Position numbers and translations under genes: made by a program
Part shown: in pieces, positions 29,541 through 38,487 of the stretch
Position numbering within the stretch: the first letter of the stretch is position 1
How the letters are laid out: each line of letters begins with the position of its first letter
The notes under the pieces: generated by a model
Seen by the model: the letters and a program-made list of their open reading frames with translations, nothing else
Database searches by the model: none
Told to the model about the DNA's origin: nothing
Assembly (NCBI GenBank): GCA_963837425.1
Contig: CAWINH010000002.1
Coordinates: 248,001 to 312,000, forward strand
Length of the DNA: 64,000 bases
From: CAWINH01 sp963837425
GTDB lineage: Bacteria > Chloroflexota > Limnocylindria > QHBO01
Direction: 5' to 3'

Positions 29541-30743
29541 ATGATCCTCACTACCCCCTTTCACGAGCGGACGAGCGCACTGAACGAGACCGGCCTCTGG
29601 GATCACTGGGCCGGGCATCTCGCCGCGAACCGCTACGGGGTGAGCGACAAATTCGAGTACTTCGCGGTCCGCAATGCCGCGGGCGTTTTCGACACCTCGC
29701 CGCTCTTCAAGTACCGGATCAACGGTCCCGACGCAGAGCGGTTCCTGTCGGGGATCCTGGCCCGCGACGTTCGCGCCTGCCCGCCGGGCCATGCCCAGTA
29801 CACGACCTGGCTCGACGACCGCGGCTTCGTCATCGAGGATGGTGTCGTCCAGCGCAGGGCGGCGGATGAGTACCTGCTGACCAGCGCGGAGCCGAACCAT
29901 GGCTACCTGGCCGACCGCCTCGGCCGGCTGCGGGTCACGCTCGAGGACGTCAGCCTCGGGATCGCGGCGCTTGCATTTCAGGGTCCGCGCTCGCGCGAGC
30001 TGCTCGGTCGCCTCGTTCCGTCGGTGTGCGACATGCCCTTCTTCGGGATCACGACGGGAGCCATCGACGGCAGGCCGGTGACCGTCTCGCGCACCGGCTA
30101 CACGGGCGACCTCGGCTACGAGATCTGGTGCGCGGCGTCCGACGCGCTCACCGTCTGGGACGCGCTCTGGGATTCGGTCGAGGGCCACGGGGTGCTGCCC
30201 TACGGCCTGGCGGCGCTCCGCATGCTCCGGATCGAGGCGGGACTGCTGCTCCTGGCCGTGGACTTCGACTCGAGCCGGTTCGCGTTCAACGATGCGCATC
30301 GGTCCACCCCAATCGAGCTCGGCTGGGGGTGGATGTTCAAGGGCCTCGCCGACGACGACGATCGGCCGTTCATCGGGCGCCGCGCCCTCCTGCGCGAGCT
30401 CGCGGAGAAGACGAGCCGCTGGCGGATGGTGGGGCTGGCCGTCGACTGGGAGGACTACGAGCGGGTCTATTCGGGGGCGGGCCTCATCCCGCCCAAGGAG
30501 CACACCCCGGTCCACGAGGACTGGATGGTCTACGACGCCGACCGCCAGCGTGTCGGCTACGCGACGAGCTTCATGTACTCGCCGATCCTCCAGCGGCACA
30601 TCGCCCTGGCCCGCGTCCGGCCGGAGCTCGCGAAGCCCGGAAGCCGCGTCTTCCTGGAGTTCACCGTGGACCATCACTATCAGCAGGTGGCGGCGCACGT
30701 GGCGCGCACCCCGCTCTTCAACCCGGAACGGAAGATGGCTTGA
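29541..30743 (+). CDS. GcvT-family aminomethyltransferase-like protein
   Basis: This 400-residue protein has the GcvT/DmdA fold that transfers one-carbon units to tetrahydrofolate. Family segments include FDTSPLFKYRINGPDAERFLSG, SRTGYTGDLGYEIW and GLAALRMLRIEAG, followed by the C-terminal barrel (HEDWMVYDADRQRVGYATSFM). It is not the canonical GcvT, because no gcvH or gcvP is nearby. With the FAD oxidoreductase next door and a ferredoxin upstream, an O- or N-demethylase is a fair guess. The ATG at 29541 is 10 bases after the cyclase stop. The substrate cannot be read from the sequence. Confidence 0.85.
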   Translation: MILTTPFHERTSALNETGLWDHWAGHLAANRYGVSDKFEYFAVRNAAGVFDTSPLFKYRINGPDAERFLSGILARDVRACPPGHAQYTTWLDDRGFVIEDGVVQRRAADEYLLTSAEPNHGYLADRLGRLRVTLEDVSLGIAALAFQGPRSRELLGRLVPSVCDMPFFGITTGAIDGRPVTVSRTGYTGDLGYEIWCAASDALTVWDALWDSVEGHGVLPYGLAALRMLRIEAGLLLLAVDFDSSRFAFNDAHRSTPIELGWGWMFKGLADDDDRPFIGRRALLRELAEKTSRWRMVGLAVDWEDYERVYSGAGLIPPKEHTPVHEDWMVYDADRQRVGYATSFMYSPILQRHIALARVRPELAKPGSRVFLEFTVDHHYQQVAAHVARTPLFNPERKMA

Positions 30744-30744
30744 G

Positions 30745-32334
30745 ATGGACCGATACGACGCGATCGTGATTGGTGGCGGCCACAACGGCCTCGTGAACGG
30801 CGCCTACCTGGCACAGGCCGGCATGAAGACCCTGATCCTCGAGCGCCGGCACCTGGTCGGTGGTGCTGCGATCACCGAGGAGCTGCGCCCCGGCTTCTCG
30901 TTCACGACGTTCAGCTATGCCCTTTCGCTCCTGCGGCCGCAGATCATCCACGAGCTCGAGCTGGTGAAGCACGGCTTCATGCCGCTCCTGATGTCGACCC
31001 GCTTCGCGCCGACGCCCGACGGTGACTACCTGCTCTTCACGAAGGACCACGACGAGAACCTGCGGGAGATCGCGCGCCATTCGAAGCACGACGCCGACGG
31101 CTACGAGCAGTACAGCCACGACCTCGACATGGTCTGCCAGGCCATCAAGCCGCTCCTCGACATCGTCCCGCCGGACATCTTCAGTGACGATCCCGAGGAG
31201 CTCGTGGCGCTCGCCGCCATTGGCTCACGGCTGCGGAGCCTCGACCGCCGCACCCTGCACAACGCGGTCCGGCTGCTCACGGGGAGTGCCGCGGACTTCC
31301 TGGACGACTACTTCGAATCCGACCTGCTGAAGGGGTACCTGGCCTCGTCGTCGATCATCGGCTCGAAGGTCGGTCCTCGCTCACAGGGGTCCGGGCTGGT
31401 GCTCCTCTTCCACTCCCTCGGGGAGCACGATGGCGAGTTCGGGACCTGGGCCTTCCACAAGGGCGGCAACGGCGGCTTCACCCAGGTGCTGGCCCGGGCC
31501 GCGACCGCGTACGGCGCGGAGATCCGGCTCTCCGCGCCGGTCGAGCGAGTCCTCACCGTCGACGGGCGGGCGACCGGCGTGGCCCTCGCCGACGGCACCG
31601 AATTCGAGGCCGATGTCGTGGTCAGCGCCCTTGATCCGCGCCGGACGTTCCTCGAGTTGGTCGATCCCCGCGAGCTGCCGGACGACCTGGTGGAGGAGAT
31701 CCGGCGGATGAAGTTCGGCGGCGTCAGCTCGAAGGTGAACTTCGCGCTCGACGGACTTCCGCGCTACCCGGCCCTCGGGGAGCGGGGCGACATGTTCCGC
31801 GGCTTCACGAACATCGGGCCGTCGATCGACTACCTCGAGCGCGCGTTCGACGAGGGCAAGTACGGCTGGTACAGCGCCGAGCCATACATCGACTGCGCGG
31901 TGCAATCGACCGTGGACCCGGACATGGCGCCACCCGGCAAGCACGTCCTCTCGTGCTTCGTGCAGTACACCCCGTACCGGCTCCGGGAGAGCGACTGGGA
32001 CGCGGAGCGCGACCGGCTGGGGGAGACTGTGGAGCGCACGCTCGCGCGCTATTTCCCCGGCTTCGGCGACCTCGTCCTGCAGCGCGAGGTCGTCACCCCG
32101 CTCGACATCGAGCGGACGGTGGGGCTCTCCGAGGGAAACATCTTTGCCGGTGAGTTCCTGGCTCCGCAGATGTTCTTCTTCCGGCCCGCGCCGGGCTGGG
32201 CGCAGTATCGAACCCCGATCGCCGGCTACTACCAGTGCGGCTCGGGGACGCATCCCGGCGGCTGCGTGATGGGAGCTCCCGGCCGCCTGGCGGCGGGCCA
32301 GATCCTGGGCGACCGCGCCCAAGCCGGCGGCTGA
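30745..32334 (+). CDS. FAD-dependent oxidoreductase of the phytoene desaturase/PYROXD2 family
   Basis: This 529-residue flavoprotein opens with the FAD motif DAIVIGGGHNGLVNGAYLAQAG and LERRHLVGGAAITEE. It ends with the second FAD contact GSGTHPGGCVMGAPGRLAAG. The layout is that of carotene-desaturase-like proteins in the PYROXD2 group, most of unknown substrate. There is no carotenoid gene nearby, so a role in pigment synthesis is unlikely. The ATG lies one base after the GcvT-like stop, so the two are co-translated and probably act on the same compound. Confidence 0.85.
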   Translation: MDRYDAIVIGGGHNGLVNGAYLAQAGMKTLILERRHLVGGAAITEELRPGFSFTTFSYALSLLRPQIIHELELVKHGFMPLLMSTRFAPTPDGDYLLFTKDHDENLREIARHSKHDADGYEQYSHDLDMVCQAIKPLLDIVPPDIFSDDPEELVALAAIGSRLRSLDRRTLHNAVRLLTGSAADFLDDYFESDLLKGYLASSSIIGSKVGPRSQGSGLVLLFHSLGEHDGEFGTWAFHKGGNGGFTQVLARAATAYGAEIRLSAPVERVLTVDGRATGVALADGTEFEADVVVSALDPRRTFLELVDPRELPDDLVEEIRRMKFGGVSSKVNFALDGLPRYPALGERGDMFRGFTNIGPSIDYLERAFDEGKYGWYSAEPYIDCAVQSTVDPDMAPPGKHVLSCFVQYTPYRLRESDWDAERDRLGETVERTLARYFPGFGDLVLQREVVTPLDIERTVGLSEGNIFAGEFLAPQMFFFRPAPGWAQYRTPIAGYYQCGSGTHPGGCVMGAPGRLAAGQILGDRAQAGG

Positions 32335-32577
32335 ATCCCGAGCGATCCGCCGCGATCCGCCGCGCCATCCCGTCTCCGCTGTCGTTCGCGTTACGTGCAC
32401 ATTCGCGCTGGGAATTCGCCACCTGCGACTCCGGGTCGCGCTAACCGACATCAGGGGGCACGCGGATCCGTCGCTGAGCGTGGATCAGCGGCGGGAACGC
32501 GCGCCGAATCGTCTTACCGCGATCCCCATTCGCGCGTGGCTGAATCCCGAGTGGAACCGGACTCTCCTGCGGCCCCA
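32335..32577. other. 243-base gap between convergent genes
   Basis: No gene or strong hairpin is seen. GGCTGAATCCCGAG occurs twice (32329-32342, ending the oxidoreductase gene, and 32538-32551), and GATCCGCCGC is repeated in tandem near 32345. No transposase or target duplication accompanies them. Confidence 0.4.
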
Positions 32578-33387
32578 TCAATCGCGGGCCCAGGTACCGG
32601 TCAGGTCCGCGGCCCGCGCGCCGTCGGCGCAGGTGTCGACGATCATCTCGAGGCGGATGTCGCCCTGCGTCCCCGACGCCCACGCGAAGTACGCGCCCCG
32701 GGCGTCAGGGCAGGCCGGGTCGTCGGTGAACGCGATGACGAGGCCGCGATACTCGAAGGTTCCCGACCACGCGTCGCCGACCGTGTAGCTGCCGTTCCGG
32801 AGGGTCAGCACCTCGCCGCGCGCGCCGTTCACGACGTGCGTGTAGGTGCCGTCCGAGTAATGCTGGTTCGTCCCCTCCGTGGCGTCGAGCAGGACATGTC
32901 GGCCGACGGCGGCCGCGGGCGCCAGGGCCAGCAGCGCAACGACGAGCGCGGCAGCGCCGAGACGCGTCGGCATCGCGAGCAGCACTCCGGCCGCCACCGA
33001 TCCGGCAGCCAGGACGATCGCGACGAGCAGCGGCCATCCGGGAGAGAGGTCAACGGCGGAGGCGAAGCCGTGCTGGCCGACCGGGAAAGCCGACCCGAGG
33101 AGCAGCGCGAGGCCCACGATCGCCGCGAGCTGCATCGGCCAGGCCGGGACGTTCGGGCGCAGATAGCGGACGCCGGCCAGCAGCCCGGCACCGATCACGA
33201 GCAGGACGCCAGTCGTAGTCACCGGGACGGAGCTGCTCTTCCACGCGCTCAGCCCCAGCACGAGGTGGCGATAGCCCTCGCCGTACAGGGTCCGGTTGTG
33301 CACCAGCCAGTCCGGTACGAATGCGAGGGCGCCCATCGCCAGCGCGCAACTGACGACGATGAGGGTGAAGGTCCGGGTGCGGCTCAC
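32578..33387 (-). CDS. membrane protein of unknown function
   Basis: I do not recognise this 269-residue protein. It starts at GTG 33387 (MSRTRTFTLIVVSCALAMGALAF). Hydrophobic stretches near residues 7-27, 57-73, 85-100, 120-138 and 143-160 suggest four or five membrane helices. About 105 residues follow that should form an exported domain (HVLLDATEGTNQHYSDGTYTH through ADLTGTWARD) with two cysteines. TAGAAT lies eight bases before the start. It is divergent from the two-component system at 33480. Confidence 0.7.
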   Translation of the reverse strand: MSRTRTFTLIVVSCALAMGALAFVPDWLVHNRTLYGEGYRHLVLGLSAWKSSSVPVTTTGVLLVIGAGLLAGVRYLRPNVPAWPMQLAAIVGLALLLGSAFPVGQHGFASAVDLSPGWPLLVAIVLAAGSVAAGVLLAMPTRLGAAALVVALLALAPAAAVGRHVLLDATEGTNQHYSDGTYTHVVNGARGEVLTLRNGSYTVGDAWSGTFEYRGLVIAFTDDPACPDARGAYFAWASGTQGDIRLEMIVDTCADGARAADLTGTWARD

Positions 33388-33415
33388 AATGCGCGATTCT
33401 ACGGCGAGCGCGATT

Positions 33416-33447
33416 CCAAGGACGTTCTCAGAATGGGTGCGTACAAC
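33416..33447 (+). promoter_or_regulatory. response-regulator box and -10 element before the MprA-like gene
   Basis: CCAAGGA (33416-33422) and CTCAGAA (33427-33433) form an 11-base direct repeat, followed after eight bases by TACAAC (33442-33447). The same order and spacing occurs before the protease gene at 35468-35499, suggesting autoregulation. Confidence 0.55.
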
Positions 33448-33479
33448 GGACGACGGACCCAGGGAGGACGAACAGCGCC

Positions 33480-34157
33480 ATGCACCTCGTGGTCGTCGAG
33501 GATGACGAGCGACTCGGCAGATTGATCCAGCGCCTGCTCACCGACGAGCGTCACCTCGTCGAGCTCACCGCGTCCGGCGAGGAGGCGCTCGACATGGCCG
33601 AGGCCGATGGAGCCCTCGACGCGATGATCCTCGACATCGGCCTGCCCGACCTTTCGGGCCTCGACGTGGCGAGGCGGCTCCGTCGGCAGGGCTCGCGCCT
33701 GCCCATCCTGATGCTCACCGCGCGCGACGCGGTCGAGGATCGGGTCCGCGGCCTGGATGCCGGCGCGGACGACTATCTCGTGAAGCCATTCGCCATGGAG
33801 GAGCTTTCCGCGCGGCTGCGCGCCCTCGAGCGCCGCGCCGCGGCGCGCGCGCAGGCTGGCCCCGCGCTCGTGAACGGGCCGATCACGCTCGATGAAGGGC
33901 GGCGGCTCGTGTCGGTCAGGGGCAAGCAGGTGGAGCTCAGTCCAAGGGAGTTCACGCTGCTCGAATGCCTGCTGCGGCATCCCGGCCAGGTCCTCAGCCG
34001 TGACCAGCTCCTCGACCGCGCCTGGCCCTACGGGGAGTTCCTCACCCACAACACCGTCGACACCTACGTCCACTACCTGCGACACAAGCTGGGGGCCGAT
34101 GCGGGGAAGCGGATCGGGACGGTGCGTGGCATCGGGTACCGGATGGCAGAGGCATGA
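33480..34157 (+). CDS. OmpR-family response regulator, MprA-like
   Basis: This 225-residue regulator has a receiver domain (about 1-118) with phospho-acceptor D52 in MILDIGLPDLSG, T in LMLTARD and K in YLVKPF. A winged-helix DNA-binding domain (about 130-222) follows, with LSPREFTLLECLLRHPGQVLSRDQL. AGGGAGG precedes the ATG. It overlaps the kinase gene by four bases. The gene order regulator, kinase, HtrA protease is that of mprA-mprB-pepD in mycobacteria, an envelope-stress system. Orthology is inferred from order and fold only. Confidence 0.9.
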   Translation: MHLVVVEDDERLGRLIQRLLTDERHLVELTASGEEALDMAEADGALDAMILDIGLPDLSGLDVARRLRRQGSRLPILMLTARDAVEDRVRGLDAGADDYLVKPFAMEELSARLRALERRAAARAQAGPALVNGPITLDEGRRLVSVRGKQVELSPREFTLLECLLRHPGQVLSRDQLLDRAWPYGEFLTHNTVDTYVHYLRHKLGADAGKRIGTVRGIGYRMAEA

Positions 34158-35458
34158 CCTCGCGGGGCGCTCGCCAGGAGGGCGATGCCCGGCTGATGCG
34201 ACGGGTACGCCGTCGCCTCGTGGCGTGGAGCGCGGGCTCGACGCTCGTCATCCTTGTGCTGCTCGGCGCGGCGCTGTACGGAAGCGTTCGCGCCAACTTC
34301 GATTCGACCGGCGTCACGCAGCTCAAGAACCGGGCAGACGAGCTCCACCGCGAGATTGCACGCGCGACCGGCACCGCGCAGGGGCCGGACAACCCGCCGG
34401 GTGGAGAGGCCGGCCTGGGACGGCCGGTCTTCGGCGGCCCGGCATCGGGCACCGTCGCCTATCTCGTGGACCTCGACGGGGACATCGTCGGCTCGGTGCC
34501 AACGATCGAGGGCTTCCCGGTCAAGGCCGGGGTCGACGCGGCGTTGGCGAGCACGCAGCGCGACATGCGGACCACGACGCTGTCCGACACCCCGGTCCGG
34601 GTCCTCAGCGAACCGCTCACCATCGGCAGCGAGACGTACGTGCTGCAGATCGTGCAGGATCGCAGCGCCGAGCAGCGGGTGCTGAACATCCTGCTCCTCG
34701 TGCTGGGCCTGGGTGGCGGCGCAGTCCTGCTGACCGCGGCGGCGCTCGGCTTCTTCTACGCCGGCCGGGCGCTTGTGCCGATCCGGGAGTCGCTGCGGCG
34801 CCAGCGCGAGTTCGCCGCCGATGCCAGCCACGAGCTGCGCACGCCGCTCGCCGTCGTGCGCGGCAGCGTCGAGTATCTGCGACGGAACGCGACACGCCCG
34901 GTCGGCGAGGTGGGTGAGGCGCTCGACGACATCGAGACCGAGGTCGGCCACCTCACGCAGCTCGTCGAGGACCTGCTGCTCCTGGCCCGGAGCGACTCTG
35001 GCACGGTGCAGCTGCTTCACGTTCCGACCGACCTGGGCGACGTGGCCGGCGAAGCACTGCAGGGGCTGCGTGGCCCGGCGCAGACGCGCGGCGTGCGCCT
35101 GGGACTGGAGGTGGCCCCGACGACCGTGAGCGGCGACCCCGAGCGGCTGCGCCAGCTCACAACCATCCTCGTCGACAACGCGATCCGCCACAGCCCGGCG
35201 GGCGGCAGCGTGACGGTCCGCGTCGAGCCTGGGCCATCCGCGGTGCTGAGCGTGGAGGACGAGGGGCCCGGGATCCGGCCCGAGGATCTGCCCCACGTCT
35301 TCGATCGCTTCTGGCGGGCGCCCGGCGCGCCGCCGGGCGGGACCGGCCTGGGGCTGGCGATCGGCGCCTGGATCGCCCAGCACCATGGAGCCGTGCTCGG
35401 CGCGGAGAATCGGCCTTCGGGCGGTGCCCGTTTCGAGGTCCGCTTCCCGGGTCGGTGA
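34154..35458 (+). CDS. membrane sensor histidine kinase, MprB-like
   Basis: This 434-residue kinase has two membrane helices (about residues 25-47 and 178-203) around a sensor domain of about 130 residues outside the cell. HisKA carries H226 in ADASHELRTPLAVV. The ATPase domain has the N box DNAIRHSPAGG, the G1 box DEGPGIRPEDLPHVFDRFWR and GGTGLGLAIG. It overlaps the regulator by four bases. The protease gene follows directly. Confidence 0.9.
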   Translation: MTSRGARQEGDARLMRRVRRRLVAWSAGSTLVILVLLGAALYGSVRANFDSTGVTQLKNRADELHREIARATGTAQGPDNPPGGEAGLGRPVFGGPASGTVAYLVDLDGDIVGSVPTIEGFPVKAGVDAALASTQRDMRTTTLSDTPVRVLSEPLTIGSETYVLQIVQDRSAEQRVLNILLLVLGLGGGAVLLTAAALGFFYAGRALVPIRESLRRQREFAADASHELRTPLAVVRGSVEYLRRNATRPVGEVGEALDDIETEVGHLTQLVEDLLLLARSDSGTVQLLHVPTDLGDVAGEALQGLRGPAQTRGVRLGLEVAPTTVSGDPERLRQLTTILVDNAIRHSPAGGSVTVRVEPGPSAVLSVEDEGPGIRPEDLPHVFDRFWRAPGAPPGGTGLGLAIGAWIAQHHGAVLGAENRPSGGARFEVRFPGR

Positions 35459-35467
35459 CGCGCCAAA

Positions 35468-35499
35468 CTCAGGATCATCTCAGAAGCCACTCCTATACC
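35468..35499 (+). promoter_or_regulatory. response-regulator box and -10 element before the protease gene
   Basis: CTCAGGA (35468-35474) and CTCAGAA (35479-35485) are an 11-base direct repeat. TATACC (35494-35499) follows after eight bases and lies six bases before the protease ATG. The box overlaps the expected -35 region, as in activation by OmpR-type regulators. Confidence 0.6.
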
Positions 35500-35505
35500 G
35501 GTGCC

Positions 35506-36297
35506 ATGAACACGAATGAACCACGCCACCGCGCCGCCGCCGCCGTGCTGGCCACCGCCATCACCGCCGGCTCGATCGCGGGGGCGCTGAGCGCGGTCGC
35601 GCTCACCAATGCACTTCCGGCCGCCACCCCGACACCGCAGCCGTCCGCGGGCGCAGCGACCGTCTCCTACGCGACCACCGACCTCGAAAAGGCGATCACC
35701 GACGTCGCGTCACAGGCCTCCGCCTCCGTCGTGCAGGTCGTGGCACAGGTTTCCGCCGCCGGACCGTTCGGCGGCTCCGGCGAGTCGAGCGGCTCCGGCT
35801 TCATCGTCGGGGCCAACGGGCTGATCGTGACGAGCCTGCACGTCGTCAACGGCGCCACCCAGATCGCGGTTCTCATGCCCGACACGTCCCAGCTCCCGGC
35901 AACCGTGGTCGGGACGGATGCGACGAATGACCTCGCGGTCCTCAAGGTCGATGCCACCGGCCTGCCGACGCTCAGCCTCGACGGCGGCGCGGTGGAGATC
36001 GGTCAGACGGTGATCGCCATCGGGACGCCGCTCGGCGAGTTCACGAACTCGGTGACCACCGGCGTGGTGAGCGGCCTGGACCGCACCGTCGACGTCGGCT
36101 CCGGCCGCAGCTCCGAGCACCTCACCGGCGTCATCCAGACCGATGCCGCACTCAGCAGCGGCATGTCGGGCGGGCCGATCCTCAACGTGGCGGGCAAGGT
36201 GGTCGCCGTCACGACCGCCGTCGCAGAGACGGCCCAGGGAGTCGGCTTCGCGGAGCCGTCGAGCGCGGTGTCTGCGCTGCTGGCCTCGGTCGCCTGA
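35506..36297 (+). CDS. HtrA/PepD-like serine protease without PDZ domain
   Basis: This 263-residue secreted or membrane-anchored protease has an N-terminal helix (AAAAVLATAITAGSIAGALSAVAL) and a trypsin-like domain. H112 (SLHVVNG), D142 (TNDLAVLKVD) and S221 (SSGMSGGPI) form the triad. The protein ends right after the protease domain, so the PDZ domain usual in HtrA is missing. ATG 35506 is chosen for its promoter spacing. A GTG at 35455 overlapping the kinase stop is possible. It is the likely target of the adjoining two-component system. Confidence 0.88.
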   Translation: MNTNEPRHRAAAAVLATAITAGSIAGALSAVALTNALPAATPTPQPSAGAATVSYATTDLEKAITDVASQASASVVQVVAQVSAAGPFGGSGESSGSGFIVGANGLIVTSLHVVNGATQIAVLMPDTSQLPATVVGTDATNDLAVLKVDATGLPTLSLDGGAVEIGQTVIAIGTPLGEFTNSVTTGVVSGLDRTVDVGSGRSSEHLTGVIQTDAALSSGMSGGPILNVAGKVVAVTTAVAETAQGVGFAEPSSAVSALLASVA

Positions 36298-36308
36298 CCC
36301 CGGTCAGG
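36293..36308. terminator. palindrome holding both convergent stop codons
   Basis: CCTGACC-CC-GGTCAGG spans the TGA of the protease and the opposite-strand TGA of the GH15 gene. It could act as a compact two-way terminator, but it has no T tract. Confidence 0.35.
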
Positions 36309-38349
36309 TGTCGCGACCGAGCGTCGCCTGCACCGAATCGCGGCGCGCCCCATTTCCCGAGGGCGCGCCGTTTTCGCGTGCGGGGGGCATCGGCGGCGCC
36401 TCCTCCTCGGCCGCCGGCGCGTCCTCGACGGAGAGGGGTGCGCCCGTTTCCGCCCGCTGCTCCGCGCGGATCACGTGCATGACCGCGTTGATCAGCGCCA
36501 GATGTGTGAAGGCCTGCGGATAGTTCCCCATGTGGCGCCCGTTATGGGTGTCGAGCTCCTCGCCGTACAGGCCCAGGTCGCTGCCGGCCGCCAGGAGCTT
36601 CTCGCAGAGGTGAGCCGCGCGAGGCAGCTCGCCGATCTCCACGAGGGCGGAGACCATCCAGAACGAGCAGATCGTGAATGTGCCCTCGTCGCCGGAGAGG
36701 CCGTCGTCGGTCTCCGCGGTGCGGTAGCGGAGGACGAATCCGTCCTCGGAGAGCTCGTTGGCGATCGCGAGCACCGTGCGCCTGATCCGCTCGTCGTCCG
36801 CCGGCAGGAAGCGGACGAGCGGCATGAGCAGGACCGATGCGTCGAGCGCGTTCGTCTCGTAGTGCTGGGTGAAGACGCCGCGCTCGTCGAGCGCGTTGGC
36901 GCAGATGTCGGCGTGGATCTCGTTCGCGGCGGCCTGCCATCGGCGAGCGTGCTCCTCGTCGTCGCGGAGCCGAGCGAGGCGCGCCCCGCGGTCCGCGGCC
37001 ACCCAGCACATCACCTTTGAGCTCGTGAAGTGGCGGGGCGCTCCTCGCACCTCCCACAGCCCACGATCCGGCTCGCGCCAGTGGGCGAGCGCCGCCTCGA
37101 CCTGGCGCACCATGATCGGCCAGATGCGCTCGTCGAGGTGGTCGCGGGACTTCGTGTGGAGGTAGACCGAATCGAGAACGGCGCCCCACACGTCGTGCTG
37201 CCGCTGGCCGTGCGCACCGTTCCCGATGCGGACCGGCCGTGCGCCCTCGTAGCCGTGGAGATGCTCGAGCGTCTCCTCGTCGGGCACATGCTCGCCGTCG
37301 ATCGTGTACATGACCTGCAGCTCGTCATCGCGCCCGGCGACATCGGCGATGAAGTAGAGGTAGTCGTTCGCTTCCCAGTCGAAGCCGAGGGTGTAGAGCC
37401 CCCACAGTGCGAACGTCGAATCGCGGATCCACGAGTAGCGATAGTCCCAGTTCCGTTCGCCGCCCGGGGTCTCCGGCAGCGAGGTTGTCGGCGCCGCGAT
37501 CACCGCGCCGGTCGGCGAGTAGGTCAGCCCCTTGAGCGTCAGCGCCGAGCGCTGCAGCGGGGCACGCCACGGGTGATCGGGGAAGTGGCCGCGTCCGAGC
37601 CAGTGCTGCCAGTGGTGGGCGGTCCAGACGAGGCGCTTGTACGCGTCGTCCGCGGTGCGCGGAGCGTTGCCCGTGTGCCATGAGAGCGCCACGAAGCGCT
37701 CCTGCCCCTCCTTGATCAGGGTTCGGGAGATGGCACGCGGGCCCTCGAAGCCGATGTTCATGTCGCTCGTGAGGGTGACGGTCTGATCGCTCCCGCGGCA
37801 GCCGCAGCGTCCCTGCCGGTAGCCATCCTCGGTGTACTCCCAGCTGCCGAGCAGCCGGCCGTAATCGAAGACCGGCTCGCAGTCCATCGTCAGCTGCACC
37901 TCGCCGTTCACGCAGCGGACCATCCGCAGGAGAACGTGCTCCGCGTCGTAGTCGGTTGGGGCCCGACGCTGAGAGTGCGAGCGGTCCGACTCGTGATGCC
38001 AGGGGCCGATGAGGAGCAGGTCGCGGACGATGATCCAGCCGGTGGCCGTCATCCAGCTCGTCTCGAGGATCATCGTGCCCGGCAGGTACCGGCGGGAGAC
38101 CGGCACGTTGACGTCGGCCGGCCCGAAGCGGAACCCCCCGGCGTCCCGGTCAAGGAGCGCGCCAAAGACGCTCGGCGAATCCATCTGCGGCAGGCAGAGC
38201 CACTCGACGTTACCGCTCGGCGCGACGAGCGCGGTCGTCTCGCAGTCGGAGAGGAACCCGTAGCCCGAGATCGGAGGGAATTGCGAGGAGCTCGCAAATC
38301 CTGCGATCGCCGGCTCGTCGAACCGGCCCAGGGCTTCACCGGCGTGCAT
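36304..38349 (-). CDS. GH15-family glycoside hydrolase (glucoamylase/trehalase-like)
   Basis: This 681-residue protein matches the bacterial GH15 group. The N-terminal beta domain starts at FPPISGYGFLSDCETTALVAPSGNVEWLCLP. The catalytic barrel has GGERNWDYRYSWIRDSTFALW and later GNYPQAFTHLALI. Members hydrolyse alpha-glucans or trehalose; which one applies here is not decidable. The tail (about 635-681) is low-complexity and acidic. There is no signal peptide, so it is cytoplasmic. GGGAGA before ATG 38349 supports the start. glgA at 46.8 kb indicates that the cell makes alpha-glucan. It is divergent from the VKOR gene. Confidence 0.9.
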   Translation of the reverse strand: MHAGEALGRFDEPAIAGFASSSQFPPISGYGFLSDCETTALVAPSGNVEWLCLPQMDSPSVFGALLDRDAGGFRFGPADVNVPVSRRYLPGTMILETSWMTATGWIIVRDLLLIGPWHHESDRSHSQRRAPTDYDAEHVLLRMVRCVNGEVQLTMDCEPVFDYGRLLGSWEYTEDGYRQGRCGCRGSDQTVTLTSDMNIGFEGPRAISRTLIKEGQERFVALSWHTGNAPRTADDAYKRLVWTAHHWQHWLGRGHFPDHPWRAPLQRSALTLKGLTYSPTGAVIAAPTTSLPETPGGERNWDYRYSWIRDSTFALWGLYTLGFDWEANDYLYFIADVAGRDDELQVMYTIDGEHVPDEETLEHLHGYEGARPVRIGNGAHGQRQHDVWGAVLDSVYLHTKSRDHLDERIWPIMVRQVEAALAHWREPDRGLWEVRGAPRHFTSSKVMCWVAADRGARLARLRDDEEHARRWQAAANEIHADICANALDERGVFTQHYETNALDASVLLMPLVRFLPADDERIRRTVLAIANELSEDGFVLRYRTAETDDGLSGDEGTFTICSFWMVSALVEIGELPRAAHLCEKLLAAGSDLGLYGEELDTHNGRHMGNYPQAFTHLALINAVMHVIRAEQRAETGAPLSVEDAPAAEEEAPPMPPARENGAPSGNGARRDSVQATLGRDT

Positions 38350-38487
38350 CGCGTCGTTTCTCCCGTGCGGGCCAGCAGTCTCGCACCGCGCGGCAAGTTT
38401 TTCCAGCCCGGGCCGCGACAGATGGCCCGCCGCTGCGGGTCGTTCGGCACCTCCGCGCGAACCGCCCGCGATCCCATCCTTGGGCCC

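Noticed and set aside
32329..32551. The 14-base direct repeat GGCTGAATCCCGAG as ends of a mobile element
   Set aside because: The 195 bases between the copies have no coding potential, no terminal inverted repeats and no target duplication.
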